From a virus, in the IMG/VR virus record IMGVR_UViG_3300020187_000120, positions 1 through 32,567 of that record: DNA of 32,567 nt. One strand, written 5' to 3'. The notes under the pieces are model-generated. The model saw nothing but the letters and a program-made list of their open reading frames with translations, was not told the origin of the DNA and searched no databases. Positions within the stretch are counted from its first letter, which is position 1; each line of letters starts with the position of its first letter. Positions 12,279 through 21,617 of the stretch are shown here, in pieces. The position numbers were made by a program, and so were the translations under genes.

Positions 12279-15200
12279 ATGACTAATTCAACAAAAACAT
12301 CGATGTCCGGTTTCTTTGAAATGGGAAAACATATTAAGAATAATTTGAATTTCTCGGGGTTGCAGGATACTCCAATGGGGTATGATGAAGGGAAGTTTTT
12401 AAGATCAACAGACAATGGGCTCGAGTATGTTGATATAAGCGGAAAAGTTCCTGTCAGTTTTCTTGGGGACATTGTAGATAAACCTACGGCTGAGGTGTTG
12501 GGCGGATATTTAAAGCTTGACAACGTCGGAAAACTAGTATGGTCTCCAGCTACTACTGACGGAGATATAGCTTACACGATCACAGGAGCAACTCATATCA
12601 CTGGATTACTTGATACTCCAGCTGGATACGATGAAGGCAAATTTTTAAGGTCAACAAGTAATGGGATCGAGTACGTTGATATAAGCGGACAAGTTCCTGT
12701 GACTTTCGAGGAGATCATTGGAACTCCTGATCAATATCAAAGCGGTAAATACTTAGTTTCAACTGAGACTGGGATTGAGTATCGGGATATTGATTTAGCG
12801 GCATCGTCATTCATCGAACTTTCTGATACTCCTCGAGATTACGACGATGGAAAGTATTTAGCCTCTACAGCTAATGGGCTTGAGTGGGTAGACGCTACGA
12901 CAACCGAAGGGGGTGACGATACCTCAGTAGTTCCTGAAGTTTATGATAATATTAATTCACTACCGCTAGCGATAAACCAAGATGGAGCTATAGTAAGAGT
13001 TGGATGTGATCTTTATGTATCATGTGATGGACAATGGAGGCCCTTAGTTGAATCTGGGCAAGAGCAGCTTCCTGTAAGCACAATTCCTGGTTGTATTAAA
13101 AATATAAATGAATTAACTTTATATCAAGCTTATAAAGATGAATTTATAGCAGACAATTCTTTGGATTCATTTGAAGCAGGATTTGATCAAACTTTTCAAA
13201 GTTTAATATATGATGTTTGTCTCTATACAGAAGATCCAGCTAATATTGTAAAAATTGATGAAACTACATACAAGTGGGGGATATTTAAAGATACTACTGT
13301 GGTTAATATTTCAGCGACCCCTCAGCAGGTAAGCGATGGTTCGGTTTCTTTTGTTCGGTGGGACGGTGTTGGGGCTGTCTTTGGAGATCCACTTGATGCC
13401 AACACTACTTTAACTGTAGATAAGGATTTAGCAATTACAGCTTATTTTACAAGATTATATACTGCCGCTAGATGTGCGGATGTTTTATTGTTCATTGATG
13501 CCACCAAAAGTATAAAAGATTTAAGCTTGGAAAATAGCGAGATTATTTCTGAAGTTCCTGTTGATCGAGATTCAGACGGTTTGCATTTTGGTAGGGGTGG
13601 CAACTTTACTAGATATTCAGCCGGCGAATATACAAAAGCGACTATACCTTCCTACTTGTTTGGTAATAGCAAGACATTCACTTTTCAATTTAGACTCACA
13701 CAAGCTGGTAGTGATGGCTTCTCAATGGCAATAGGCAATAATGAACATTATGTGGTATTGAGGATTATGTATGATAAATTTGTGATGCATATTGGCGACC
13801 CCGGTACATGGGGATCTAATATAGGAACAGGAATAGTTCCTGTGATAGGAAAGTGGTATGATATAACAATGCGATATGGAAGTAGATATGACCAAATTGC
13901 AATAAGCATTGATGGTGTTGAGTTTGATTGGGCAACTAAGGCGGATTCGCTCGGTTCTAGTGGTTCGGGATCAATGAGCACAATAGATGCCACCAGTTAT
14001 TTAGCTATCAATTCCACCTTTGGTGGCGATTCTTCCGTAAATGCAGATTATAAAAACATTAAAATATTTGAGGGGCAGGCGGCGGATATTTCCTCAATTG
14101 ACCCTGCATCCACATCAGTTCCCGAAGGATGTACTTCTTTGTTATTCAGCAGTTTAAATGGAAGCGGAAATGATGATGGAAATTTAACTTTCGCCCCCGT
14201 AGTTCCACATAGCAGAATAATGACAGAAATGGATTCAGGAAAAAGTGCTGTATTTACTGGAGGCGATAGAAGTTATATTGACACACAGCTTAATCTTCAC
14301 GATTTAACTAATCTAAGTTTATCTTTCTGGTTTTATTGGGATGGCAGTACGGATGGAGCGGTAGTAGGTTCGATAAATAATGATGGAGCACTCACATCCT
14401 GCCGTCAACAAGTTCAATTTAGATCTTCGGATAGTAAAATTACCTACACGTCAAGGCAAGGCGATTTAGCGAGTTATACATTTTCATTGCCTGACGGATG
14501 GCACCATTTTGCCGTTACGGACAACAACTCAACAGCTGCTTCTGATGCGGTAAATATGTATGTTGACGGCATTCCAGTTCCTTATTCGGTGTTGGTTAGT
14601 GGTGGCAATTATAGCACAAACACCAATATGCAAATTGGTAGAACTAGAAAAAGTGATGGCGGTATTGGTCGTTGGCTTAGTGCAAAATTAGATGACTTAA
14701 GAATTTATTCTGACATCTTAACTCCCACAGAAATACAATATATATCCAGAAACGACAGGCCTAATATTCCGACAGATAATCTTACTGCTTACTATAAATT
14801 TGATGGCAATGTTAATGATCAAAGTGAGCTTTATGACGGAACTCCACATTCAATAACATATACAGAATCTGCGCATTTCAGTTTTGGAGATCAATTACTA
14901 CTGACAGATAAACCATTTGCCTCTTTAGGTACTGAAGCATACACAATCGAATTTTTAGTTAAGACTGATGAGTTTCAAACAACAGGTGGCGGGGGTGTAA
15001 TTTTTAGTTCGCATTGGGAAGGGGAGCATGGAGGTTGCACAGGCTCGGCTCAATATTGGTCCATTTCTATTGGCGGTACTGGATTGGTGAATTTTGACTT
15101 CAGGGATACAGGTAATACCCATGCGAGCTCAATACCTATCGTTTTAGGGGTCTGGAATCATGTCGCTATTACATACGACGGATCAATTGGAGTTGGAGAA

Positions 15201-15494
15201 TCAGGAAGATCAACAGGATATACATTCTGGATAAACGGAAAAAAAGCTGGAGAATGGGGCTCGTATATTCAGAGAAATGTGTCAGGCGAATCTTGTGTAG
15301 GTCAAATTAATGGAGTTGTTGATATGGGTGGATATACTTTAGGTACAACTTTACATGAGGTTATAGGAGCCAACTCAAGTCTTTCTTATATCGGACTCTT
15401 AGGTAGCCTTAAAGAGATTAGAATTATAAAAGGTAAATCTATATACAACGCAGATTTTACCCCACCAGCTTTAATAGAAAATTTATGCGAATAA
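12279..15494 (+). CDS. Tail fibre paralogue with three LamG-like domains
   Basis: 1071 aa. Residues 24-207 carry DTP repeats sharing long identical stretches with 9242-12265. About 217-394 is the shared VGCDLYVSCDGQW and InlB-like module (SFVRWDGVGAVFGDP...AITAYF). Three LamG/concanavalin-like domains follow: about 400-607 (FTFQFRLTQ, ISIDGVEFDW), 617-820 (LSLSFWFYWDGS, MYVDGIPVP) and 834-1068 (YTIEFLVKTD, WNHVAITYDG, FWINGKKAG). The long N-terminal attachment region of the previous fibre is missing, so this protein may assemble onto it. Probably a host-receptor-binding fibre with multivalent tip. Confidence 0.8.
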   Translation: MTNSTKTSMSGFFEMGKHIKNNLNFSGLQDTPMGYDEGKFLRSTDNGLEYVDISGKVPVSFLGDIVDKPTAEVLGGYLKLDNVGKLVWSPATTDGDIAYTITGATHITGLLDTPAGYDEGKFLRSTSNGIEYVDISGQVPVTFEEIIGTPDQYQSGKYLVSTETGIEYRDIDLAASSFIELSDTPRDYDDGKYLASTANGLEWVDATTTEGGDDTSVVPEVYDNINSLPLAINQDGAIVRVGCDLYVSCDGQWRPLVESGQEQLPVSTIPGCIKNINELTLYQAYKDEFIADNSLDSFEAGFDQTFQSLIYDVCLYTEDPANIVKIDETTYKWGIFKDTTVVNISATPQQVSDGSVSFVRWDGVGAVFGDPLDANTTLTVDKDLAITAYFTRLYTAARCADVLLFIDATKSIKDLSLENSEIISEVPVDRDSDGLHFGRGGNFTRYSAGEYTKATIPSYLFGNSKTFTFQFRLTQAGSDGFSMAIGNNEHYVVLRIMYDKFVMHIGDPGTWGSNIGTGIVPVIGKWYDITMRYGSRYDQIAISIDGVEFDWATKADSLGSSGSGSMSTIDATSYLAINSTFGGDSSVNADYKNIKIFEGQAADISSIDPASTSVPEGCTSLLFSSLNGSGNDDGNLTFAPVVPHSRIMTEMDSGKSAVFTGGDRSYIDTQLNLHDLTNLSLSFWFYWDGSTDGAVVGSINNDGALTSCRQQVQFRSSDSKITYTSRQGDLASYTFSLPDGWHHFAVTDNNSTAASDAVNMYVDGIPVPYSVLVSGGNYSTNTNMQIGRTRKSDGGIGRWLSAKLDDLRIYSDILTPTEIQYISRNDRPNIPTDNLTAYYKFDGNVNDQSELYDGTPHSITYTESAHFSFGDQLLLTDKPFASLGTEAYTIEFLVKTDEFQTTGGGGVIFSSHWEGEHGGCTGSAQYWSISIGGTGLVNFDFRDTGNTHASSIPIVLGVWNHVAITYDGSIGVGESGRSTGYTFWINGKKAGEWGSYIQRNVSGESCVGQINGVVDMGGYTLGTTLHEVIGANSSLSYIGLLGSLKEIRIIKGKSIYNADFTPPALIENLCE

Positions 15495-15495
15495 T

Positions 15496-17148
15496 ATGAG
15501 TGAAGATACATACAAAATGTTAACAGCCTTTAGTGGCATGGGTAATTTCATGAGAGGAAAATTAGAAGGGCTAACTTTTTCTGGAATGCAGGATACCCCA
15601 ACTGGATACGAGAGTGGAAAATATTTAGTTTCTACTGCTAGCGGTGTTGAGTGGACAGATGCTCCTGTTGGAGTCTCTTCTTCAGTAACTTCTTACGATT
15701 CAGTCGCTAGCTTGCCAGCCAGTCAAGAAGTGGGAACGTTAGCTACTGTTGGCTGCGACTTGCACATTGCTTGTGATGACGGAGAATGGCAGAAGGTATT
15801 AAAGGATGGAGAGCAGGCTTCAGTATTAGACGATGAGAAATTTCCAGCATGCGTTACAACTATAAACGATCAAATTATATATAGCTCATACAGAGATGCT
15901 TTCATAGAGGATAATCAGGCTGATGTATTCAAAAGGGCTTACAATGGAGACCCTCAAACTGGAATTCATGAAGTGTGTGTTTACACGATTGATCCAAAAA
16001 ACATCGCTCGAATAGATGACGGGCCAGACAATATTTACAAATTTGGTTTATTTTACGGGAACACAGGGGTAGATATAACTGCGATACCAAAAAATAATGA
16101 TGTCACATTTGATAGGTGGGAGTCAAGCACGAGTCAGGATGTTTTTGGCGACCCCAATCAACAAAATACTACTTTGCAAGTCAGCGAAAATATGGATATA
16201 CACGCTTACTTCGCAGGCTATACGGTTGCCGTAACCTTAAATCTTACAAACTACATAAATGCGAATAGCATTGCGGTTGCAGGTAACACTTTAATTGCTG
16301 GATATTATGGGCGTCAGGTTGTTATTTGGGAAATTCAAGAAAATGGAAGTCTACTTTACAAGCAGAAATTAACTAGTGGCTCAAATTCCAATTTTGGCAT
16401 AGGTTGCAATTTAAATGAAACGGGAGACAAGATCATCGTGTCCGACTATAAACAGGGCACTCAAAGGGTGTATTTATATGTAAAAAATTCTGATGGCATA
16501 TTTGAACAAAAAAACTCTCTTTCGCGCGCTGAATATGCTTTCAGTAGTGATGTAGCATGGGTTGGCGATAAGATATACTGTTCATCATATCAATACTTTA
16601 AATGCTGGATGTATGACGTTGACCCGACAGATTATGCCATTACCTTAGATCAAGAATTATACTATAACCCGCAAAACATTAGCACTCCCAACTCCTCGTC
16701 ATGGGGATTTGGCAATAAGCATGATGTTTTTGGTAATTTGTGGGTAGTGGCAGGTTTTGATTCAATAAATATTGCAAACTACAACATAGCAACAAGTCAG
16801 TGGGAGATCAATGAGTCCGAATCTTTTAATTTTGCAAGTGCAGTCAATACAAGCATCAATAACGGAGCCACTCTTGCTGCGGTTGGAAGTGCTGTAAATG
16901 ACGTAATTATACAAGATTACGACAATATATTTGTCTCTAGCTCCGAAAGTTTTTCTGTAGATGGATTGAGTTCTGCTGGGGCAGTATTTAAATTCCAAAA
17001 ACAAGAAGGCCAATGGGTTCATGTTCAAACATTTACTTCTAGAACCCCGAATGCAAATTCTTATTTCGGTATAAGTATAGATGTCAAGGGAAATCAATTG
17101 TTTGTGTATGATTACCTGCCAAACGAAATAACTATAATTAATATATAA
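15496..17148 (+). CDS. Tail fibre paralogue with FG-GAP-like beta-propeller tip
   Basis: 550 aa. It has one DTP repeat (about 25-55), then the shared VGCDLHIACDDGEW/InlB-like module (about 65-243). The C-terminal 300 residues are different from both neighbours. They contain repeated blade-like units such as GAVFKFQKQEGQWVHVQTFT followed by SYFGISIDVKGNQLFVYD, which is the FG-GAP/integrin-alpha-like propeller pattern. Starts immediately after the previous stop. It is the third member of a paralogous set with swapped receptor-binding ends. Its stop overlaps the next start (TAATG). Confidence 0.76.
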   Translation: MSEDTYKMLTAFSGMGNFMRGKLEGLTFSGMQDTPTGYESGKYLVSTASGVEWTDAPVGVSSSVTSYDSVASLPASQEVGTLATVGCDLHIACDDGEWQKVLKDGEQASVLDDEKFPACVTTINDQIIYSSYRDAFIEDNQADVFKRAYNGDPQTGIHEVCVYTIDPKNIARIDDGPDNIYKFGLFYGNTGVDITAIPKNNDVTFDRWESSTSQDVFGDPNQQNTTLQVSENMDIHAYFAGYTVAVTLNLTNYINANSIAVAGNTLIAGYYGRQVVIWEIQENGSLLYKQKLTSGSNSNFGIGCNLNETGDKIIVSDYKQGTQRVYLYVKNSDGIFEQKNSLSRAEYAFSSDVAWVGDKIYCSSYQYFKCWMYDVDPTDYAITLDQELYYNPQNISTPNSSSWGFGNKHDVFGNLWVVAGFDSINIANYNIATSQWEINESESFNFASAVNTSINNGATLAAVGSAVNDVIIQDYDNIFVSSSESFSVDGLSSAGAVFKFQKQEGQWVHVQTFTSRTPNANSYFGISIDVKGNQLFVYDYLPNEITIINI

Positions 17149-18809
17149 TGAGCAGAGATATAAACAAATCATTTCAATCGGAGATTGACAAAGCCGCTTT
17201 TATTAAGCAAAAAATCGAGGAATCTGCAGGTTCATCAACTGGGGGTTCTTCAAGTGGTGGTGGAGCTTTCGCTAGTAGCGAAAGCGGAATCTACTGGTCT
17301 AATTTTTACACAGATGTTCCGGATGCGATAATCCTCCCTGATTCTGCTGGTAATCAAAATATCCTAAATCTCAACCAACTCCTAACTAACGACGAGATTT
17401 TCTATGTAGCTAGATATTACCCAGATGAGCATAAATATATTTCCTTTAAGAATGACGACATTGGAGAAGTTGGTACCTATCGGGCAGGAGTAGGTGGAGC
17501 GGTGACTAGCCTTTCTGGTATTCTGGATGAAGGTGGTGCATTATATTATGGTGGAGGTTCTTCTTTAGGAAATGGAATTACCTCTCTCGATATAACGAAA
17601 GACATTATCCCTCTTGTCGGTAGTGGAGTTAAGATTCCTGATTCTATTTTAATTAAAGATGCAACTAGATCAACAGACTTTTTTAATCTTGACCTCGCAA
17701 GCATTGCCTCGGGTAGTCATTTTTCTTATGAAACGAATAATGGTGTCGGCAAACGGTGGTATATAGCATTTGATGTAAATGATGGGTCCTACAAATATAT
17801 AGCAGCTGGGGTTGATGTTAATGTTTCAAAAGAATTCGGTTCAATTCAAGAGTATATAGCAAACGGAAGAGCTACATATTACGGAGATTCTAGTTCAAGT
17901 AATAATTCTAGTTCAAGTAATGGTTCTTCAACTTTCGCAGCACTTACTGACACCCCGACAGAACTTACTGCCGATAAGTATCTCAAAGTAAATACTGAAG
18001 GAACAGCTTTAGAGCTTGTGGATGCTCCTGTTGGTTCGGGCGGAGGTTCGGGTGAGGGAGCCAATACTGCTGAAATACAGGCTCATCAAGGACTCTTTGA
18101 AGGAGTTGTACCGTTCGCTATATCCGCTCTCACGAGTAACACTGCAGGTAGAAAGATTTTGTATCTTGATCACTACGGAGCTGGAGGAGCGAGCGAGGAT
18201 TATTTTTTATATTCCAACCATCTCGATGCTGGGAGATTTGCCGTGTATTTTAAAACTAATACCGTAACAGGCGAATGGCTCACTAGCAGCACTATAACAA
18301 AAGAGGGTGATGGTTCTTTGGCAAGCTATATAGCTAATGGTCATGCATTTTATTTTGGTGGAGGTTCTTCAGATGGTGGTTCTGCAATTCAAGCAGTAAG
18401 TATAACAGGAGGAGGTGACGGAGGTTCGTCTGTTGGGTACAACGACAGAAGTTTAACAACGATTCAAGGGGTAAATGGAGTTGCTGGATTGACTCTTGAC
18501 AATAATATTGTGACATTGACTGAGCCTGGTAGATATCATATTAAAGCAAGAAGTGGTTCTTATGTGTCTGAGTTGACATCGACTACAATATATTTTATAT
18601 CAGGTGACTACGAGACGCAAAGATTTGAGTCGCAACGAGGATGGTGTCATGCAGGAGCTTATTCTTCTGATGTTGTGGTAACGGAAAGTTCAGTTGTAGT
18701 TGATATTACACAAACTACAACATTTAAAATTGAAACTTATATTTCTAAAGCAAAAACTGGCAATGGTTTGAGTTATGGTGGTGGTGCGAGTGTATTCGTT
18801 CAAAGGTAG
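17148..18809 (+). CDS. Tail fibre with triplicated unit and C1q-like tip
   Basis: 553 aa. Three related units of about 90-120 residues each end in a Tyr/Phe-rich YYGGGSS-type signature (ALYYGGGSS near 135, ATYYGDSSSS near 245, AFYFGGGSS near 405). They are separated by Ser/Gly linkers. One DTP repeat (ALTDTPTELTADKYLKVNTEG) lies in the middle. The C-terminal about 135 residues (VTLTEPGRYHIKARSGSYV ... GGASVFVQR) follow a C1q/TNF-like jelly-roll pattern, typically trimeric. Probably a trimeric fibre ending in a C1q-like knob. Last gene of the fibre block. Confidence 0.72.
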   Translation: MSRDINKSFQSEIDKAAFIKQKIEESAGSSTGGSSSGGGAFASSESGIYWSNFYTDVPDAIILPDSAGNQNILNLNQLLTNDEIFYVARYYPDEHKYISFKNDDIGEVGTYRAGVGGAVTSLSGILDEGGALYYGGGSSLGNGITSLDITKDIIPLVGSGVKIPDSILIKDATRSTDFFNLDLASIASGSHFSYETNNGVGKRWYIAFDVNDGSYKYIAAGVDVNVSKEFGSIQEYIANGRATYYGDSSSSNNSSSSNGSSTFAALTDTPTELTADKYLKVNTEGTALELVDAPVGSGGGSGEGANTAEIQAHQGLFEGVVPFAISALTSNTAGRKILYLDHYGAGGASEDYFLYSNHLDAGRFAVYFKTNTVTGEWLTSSTITKEGDGSLASYIANGHAFYFGGGSSDGGSAIQAVSITGGGDGGSSVGYNDRSLTTIQGVNGVAGLTLDNNIVTLTEPGRYHIKARSGSYVSELTSTTIYFISGDYETQRFESQRGWCHAGAYSSDVVVTESSVVVDITQTTTFKIETYISKAKTGNGLSYGGGASVFVQR

Positions 18810-18876
18810 TCCGTGGGCACTAATGGTGTGCAGTTTGTTAATTTTATTTAATTTATAATTTATAATTAATTATTCT

Positions 18877-18893
18877 GTGTATATATCTTGCAT
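18877..18893 (+). promoter_or_regulatory. GTGTA-box late promoter candidate
   Basis: GTGTATATATC in an A/T-rich 80-nt gap, with the box starting 17 nt before ATG. This gap separates the fibre block from the packaging block. Confidence 0.42.
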
Positions 18894-19478
18894 ATGGATT
18901 GGTCTATAATACTATCATCGTGTATAGTTGCAATAACTACAATATTTAGCATATTCTTAAAGGAGTTCATACAAGCAAGGTCTTTAAAGTCTAAGACTTG
19001 TGTCGTGAATTATACAAAGAAAAATGAAAATGTAGAGAAAGCAATTAATTATTTATCGAAAGCCTTGAAGTCTGACAGGGTTTATATTTATGAGTTTCAT
19101 AATGGGGATCACTTCTATAGTGGAACTCATCAGCAGAAATTCAGCTGCACTTATGAATCTCTAGGAGCTGGGGTAAGTTCTGAAGCTTTAGCTCTGCAGG
19201 ACTTAAGGGTTAGTACCTTTAATTACTTCATCAAGTCTGTTGTTAATGAAAATAAGTTCTTCATTCCGGACTCTGGGGAAGTTAGTAATCCATTAATAAA
19301 AAGCTGGCTAGACACGAGAGGAATTGCATCTACTTTTTCTTTTCCTATTAAAAGTTTAAATAAAAATATAATAGGTATAATAAGTATAGACTTTACTAAG
19401 CAGAAGGATGAGTTAACTTGCGAGGAAATTCAGCTTGTTATAGATCAATCTAAGATAATTTGCGGTTATTTAATTTAA
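18894..19478 (+). CDS. Membrane-anchored GAF-like domain protein
   Basis: 194 aa. One N-terminal TM (about 4-22, WSIILSSCIVAITTIFSIFL) is followed by KEFIQARSLKSK, so by the positive-inside rule the rest should be cytoplasmic. The soluble part has GAF-like sensor patterns: RVYIYEFHNGDHFYSGTH, SLGAGVSSEAL, and a C-terminal NIIGIISIDFTKQKDELTCEE with a final helix. GAF domains bind small ligands or sense redox state. Single TM plus globular domain and gene size also recall the T4 holin T, but the predicted topology is opposite. ATG at 18894 is preferred to the TTG two codons earlier. No counterpart of known function recognised. Confidence 0.6.
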   Translation: MDWSIILSSCIVAITTIFSIFLKEFIQARSLKSKTCVVNYTKKNENVEKAINYLSKALKSDRVYIYEFHNGDHFYSGTHQQKFSCTYESLGAGVSSEALALQDLRVSTFNYFIKSVVNENKFFIPDSGEVSNPLIKSWLDTRGIASTFSFPIKSLNKNIIGIISIDFTKQKDELTCEEIQLVIDQSKIICGYLI

Positions 19479-19518
19479 AATAGAATTTAATTGATTAATT
19501 ATTTATTATTAATTAATT

Positions 19519-19857
19519 ATGTTATCTACCTATTGTCAGGAATGCGGAAGTAAGAACGAATATATATCAAAGAAGCCTAAATACTGTTCTGAGTGTGGGG
19601 AGCCTCTGGGTGTACAGGATCAGAAAAAAGATGAAGCCCCGCCTGTTAAGGCTATATCCAGATCTCAAGATTCGCCTAGCTTAGACCTGGATGAGGAAGG
19701 TCTGGATATTTACGAGGTTCCCAGTTTAGATAAACTCGATTATGAAATAGAAATCGCTGGTAGTTCAAATTCCTTCAGCTTAGGTCAATTAATGGGAAGT
19801 TCTGAAGCTCGACATCAAGAAGTAAAGCCTAAGAGGGGTAGACCTAAAAAGAAATGA
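19519..19857 (+). CDS. Zinc-ribbon and AT-hook protein
   Basis: 112 aa. CQECGSKNEYISKKPKYCSECG (6-27) is a CxxC-x12-CxxC zinc ribbon. An acidic, disordered centre (about 55-80) follows. The C-terminal KPKRGRPKKK is an AT-hook with the GRP core, which binds the minor groove of A/T-rich DNA. The combination suggests a DNA-binding accessory protein for transcription or packaging. It overlaps the sigma factor gene by 4 nt (ATGA), so they may work together. Function otherwise unknown. Confidence 0.72.
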   Translation: MLSTYCQECGSKNEYISKKPKYCSECGEPLGVQDQKKDEAPPVKAISRSQDSPSLDLDEEGLDIYEVPSLDKLDYEIEIAGSSNSFSLGQLMGSSEARHQEVKPKRGRPKKK

Positions 19858-20573
19858 CTGAGTCTATTGAGCTTATTGGGCCGGTTGAACCTATTAAGTA
19901 TGAAGATAAGATCGATGTAATTAATCAGGAAATAAGAAAAAGAAAAAATAAATGGTTTCTCGACTCGATGCCGTGGATATCGTTCGAGGATGTTGAGCAA
20001 ATAATTAGAGTTCACATATACCAAAAATGGGAAAAATGGGATCAATCCAGAGAGCTCAAGCCTTGGATTAATAAAATTATTAGTAATCAATTTAAGAATA
20101 TATTAAGAAATTTTTATTTAAACTTCGCTAAGCCCTGTTCTAGTTGCCCATTTGATAGCTCGTCAGAAGGGGAAATGTTATGTACATTCACCAAGAGCGG
20201 ACAACAAGATAAGAGTTGCCCTTTGTATGCTAAATGGGTAAAAAGTAAAAAAAGTGCTCACGATGTTAAGATCCCGTTGAGGTTGGATGCTCAGGAGTAC
20301 GAATCTGGTATCTTTGTGGGGGATTCGTTTAATATAGATCTTGCTGCAGAAAAAATTAGAGTATTACTTAAAGAGCAGCTTTCGGAGCGCCAATACGATA
20401 TATACATAATGCTATTCATCGAGAACAGGCCGGAAGATGAAGTTGCTAAATACCTTGGATACAAGAGTAATGAGAGTGGAAGATCTGCTGGCTATAAACA
20501 GCTCAAGAACATAAGGAAGTCATTAAAGGAAAAAGTTATAAGGGTTATGAAAAATAATGATATAATAATATGA
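19854..20573 (+). CDS. Phage RNA polymerase sigma factor with four-cysteine insert
   Basis: 239 aa. The N-terminal part (about 34-91) has the sigma region 2 pattern: DVEQIIRVHIYQKWEKW, then LKPWINKIISNQFKNILRNFY. A region 4-like helix-turn-helix (about 168-226) has LSERQYDIYIMLFIENRPED and EVAKYLGYKSNESGRSAGYKQ. Between them C95-x2-C98, C110 and C122 (CSSCPF...LC...CPLY) could bind zinc or an iron-sulfur cluster. It should replace or redirect the host sigma factor to phage promoters, most likely for late genes, since it sits among virion genes. Overlaps both neighbours by 4 nt. No region 1 or 3 is evident. Confidence 0.8.
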   Translation: MTESIELIGPVEPIKYEDKIDVINQEIRKRKNKWFLDSMPWISFEDVEQIIRVHIYQKWEKWDQSRELKPWINKIISNQFKNILRNFYLNFAKPCSSCPFDSSSEGEMLCTFTKSGQQDKSCPLYAKWVKSKKSAHDVKIPLRLDAQEYESGIFVGDSFNIDLAAEKIRVLLKEQLSERQYDIYIMLFIENRPEDEVAKYLGYKSNESGRSAGYKQLKNIRKSLKEKVIRVMKNNDIII

Positions 20574-21616
20574 GTTTAACCAACGAGCAAAAGGCTTTTA
20601 TTGATGAAAATTTTCATAAAATTCCTGATTTAATAGAATTAACTAGAGCTACCTTTAAGGATGGAACTATCGATGGTAGATCAAAGCAGGGTAGGTCTGT
20701 GAGGGAGTATTTAGCCTCGAAGGATATTAAATATCAAACAACCAAACATAAGGAGGTTAAGCCTATACTGCTAAGCTCCGAGCAGAAAGATTTTATAACA
20801 CAATATGCTGCTGATGGTATGTCTAGTTTTCAGATAGCTCAAGTATTATTTCCCGACAAAGAGGTCAAGAGGTTAAGTCAAGAGCAGAGAGTGGTTAAGC
20901 AGTATTTAGACGCCGTTAAAAAACAACAAAAAGAAGAAAGGCGAGCCAATAGAAACAAGTACGACCCTCCCGAGTCAACCCAGGAATGTATAGACTTGGT
21001 TAATCAATATACTAATAGTGACTACATTGAGTCAGACTTAAAGGGTATTGAGAGGAAATCTCTAGAGTGTTTGTTTAAATTTCTTAGATCCCCTAGGTTT
21101 ACTCAGATAATAAACAACTACGGAAAAGAGGAGGATCAGGAATTATTTCAGGCTGAATTCATTAGAGCTACATGGGACAAGCCGGACTTAACATCGGATG
21201 AGGTTAATTTGTATGTTAATGTGTGTGTAGATTATATTAATTTGAAGAACATATCTTGTCATATGGAGAAACTTAACAGGATGTTTGATGATGCCGATGA
21301 ACAGCAGGAATTAACGGTTAGGCTGTCTGAGCTATTAAAGACTAAGAGTGAGGAATATAACCAGTGTGAAAAAAGGCAAGAATCTTTAATTCAAAGACTT
21401 GCGGGAGATAGAGCTAAGAGAGTGTCATTAAGGCAAGATAATAACGGTTCCGTCCTAGCTCTGGTTGAGAGCTTTCAGAATCAAGAAGAAAGGGAGTTAA
21501 TGGTAAAGATGGCTGAAATGCAAAAGAAGGCTATTGCTGAAGAAGCTGACAATCTTGAATCTATGGCTGAATGGAAGTCTAGAATACTAGGAATATCAAA
21601 AAGCGATGTAGTTTAA
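20570..21616 (+). CDS. DNA-binding protein, possible small terminase subunit
   Basis: 348 aa. The N-terminal half has two related segments, each with a short helix pair (LTNEQKAFIDENFHKIPDLI near 3-22 and LSSEQKDFITQYAADGMSSF near 68-87). Both read like helix-turn-helix DNA-binding units. The centre is helical. The C-terminal third is a Glu/Gln/Lys-rich coiled coil. Position three genes after the zinc ribbon and two before the large terminase, with HTH units plus an oligomerising coiled coil, fits a small terminase, but it is longer than usual. A transcription factor is the alternative. Confidence 0.5.
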   Translation: MSLTNEQKAFIDENFHKIPDLIELTRATFKDGTIDGRSKQGRSVREYLASKDIKYQTTKHKEVKPILLSSEQKDFITQYAADGMSSFQIAQVLFPDKEVKRLSQEQRVVKQYLDAVKKQQKEERRANRNKYDPPESTQECIDLVNQYTNSDYIESDLKGIERKSLECLFKFLRSPRFTQIINNYGKEEDQELFQAEFIRATWDKPDLTSDEVNLYVNVCVDYINLKNISCHMEKLNRMFDDADEQQELTVRLSELLKTKSEEYNQCEKRQESLIQRLAGDRAKRVSLRQDNNGSVLALVESFQNQEERELMVKMAEMQKKAIAEEADNLESMAEWKSRILGISKSDVV

Positions 21617-21617
21617 A

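Noticed and set aside
18894-19478. Confident assignment as T4-type holin
   Set aside because: Size and domain order agree, but positive charges after the TM predict a cytoplasmic C-terminal domain, opposite to T4 holin T.
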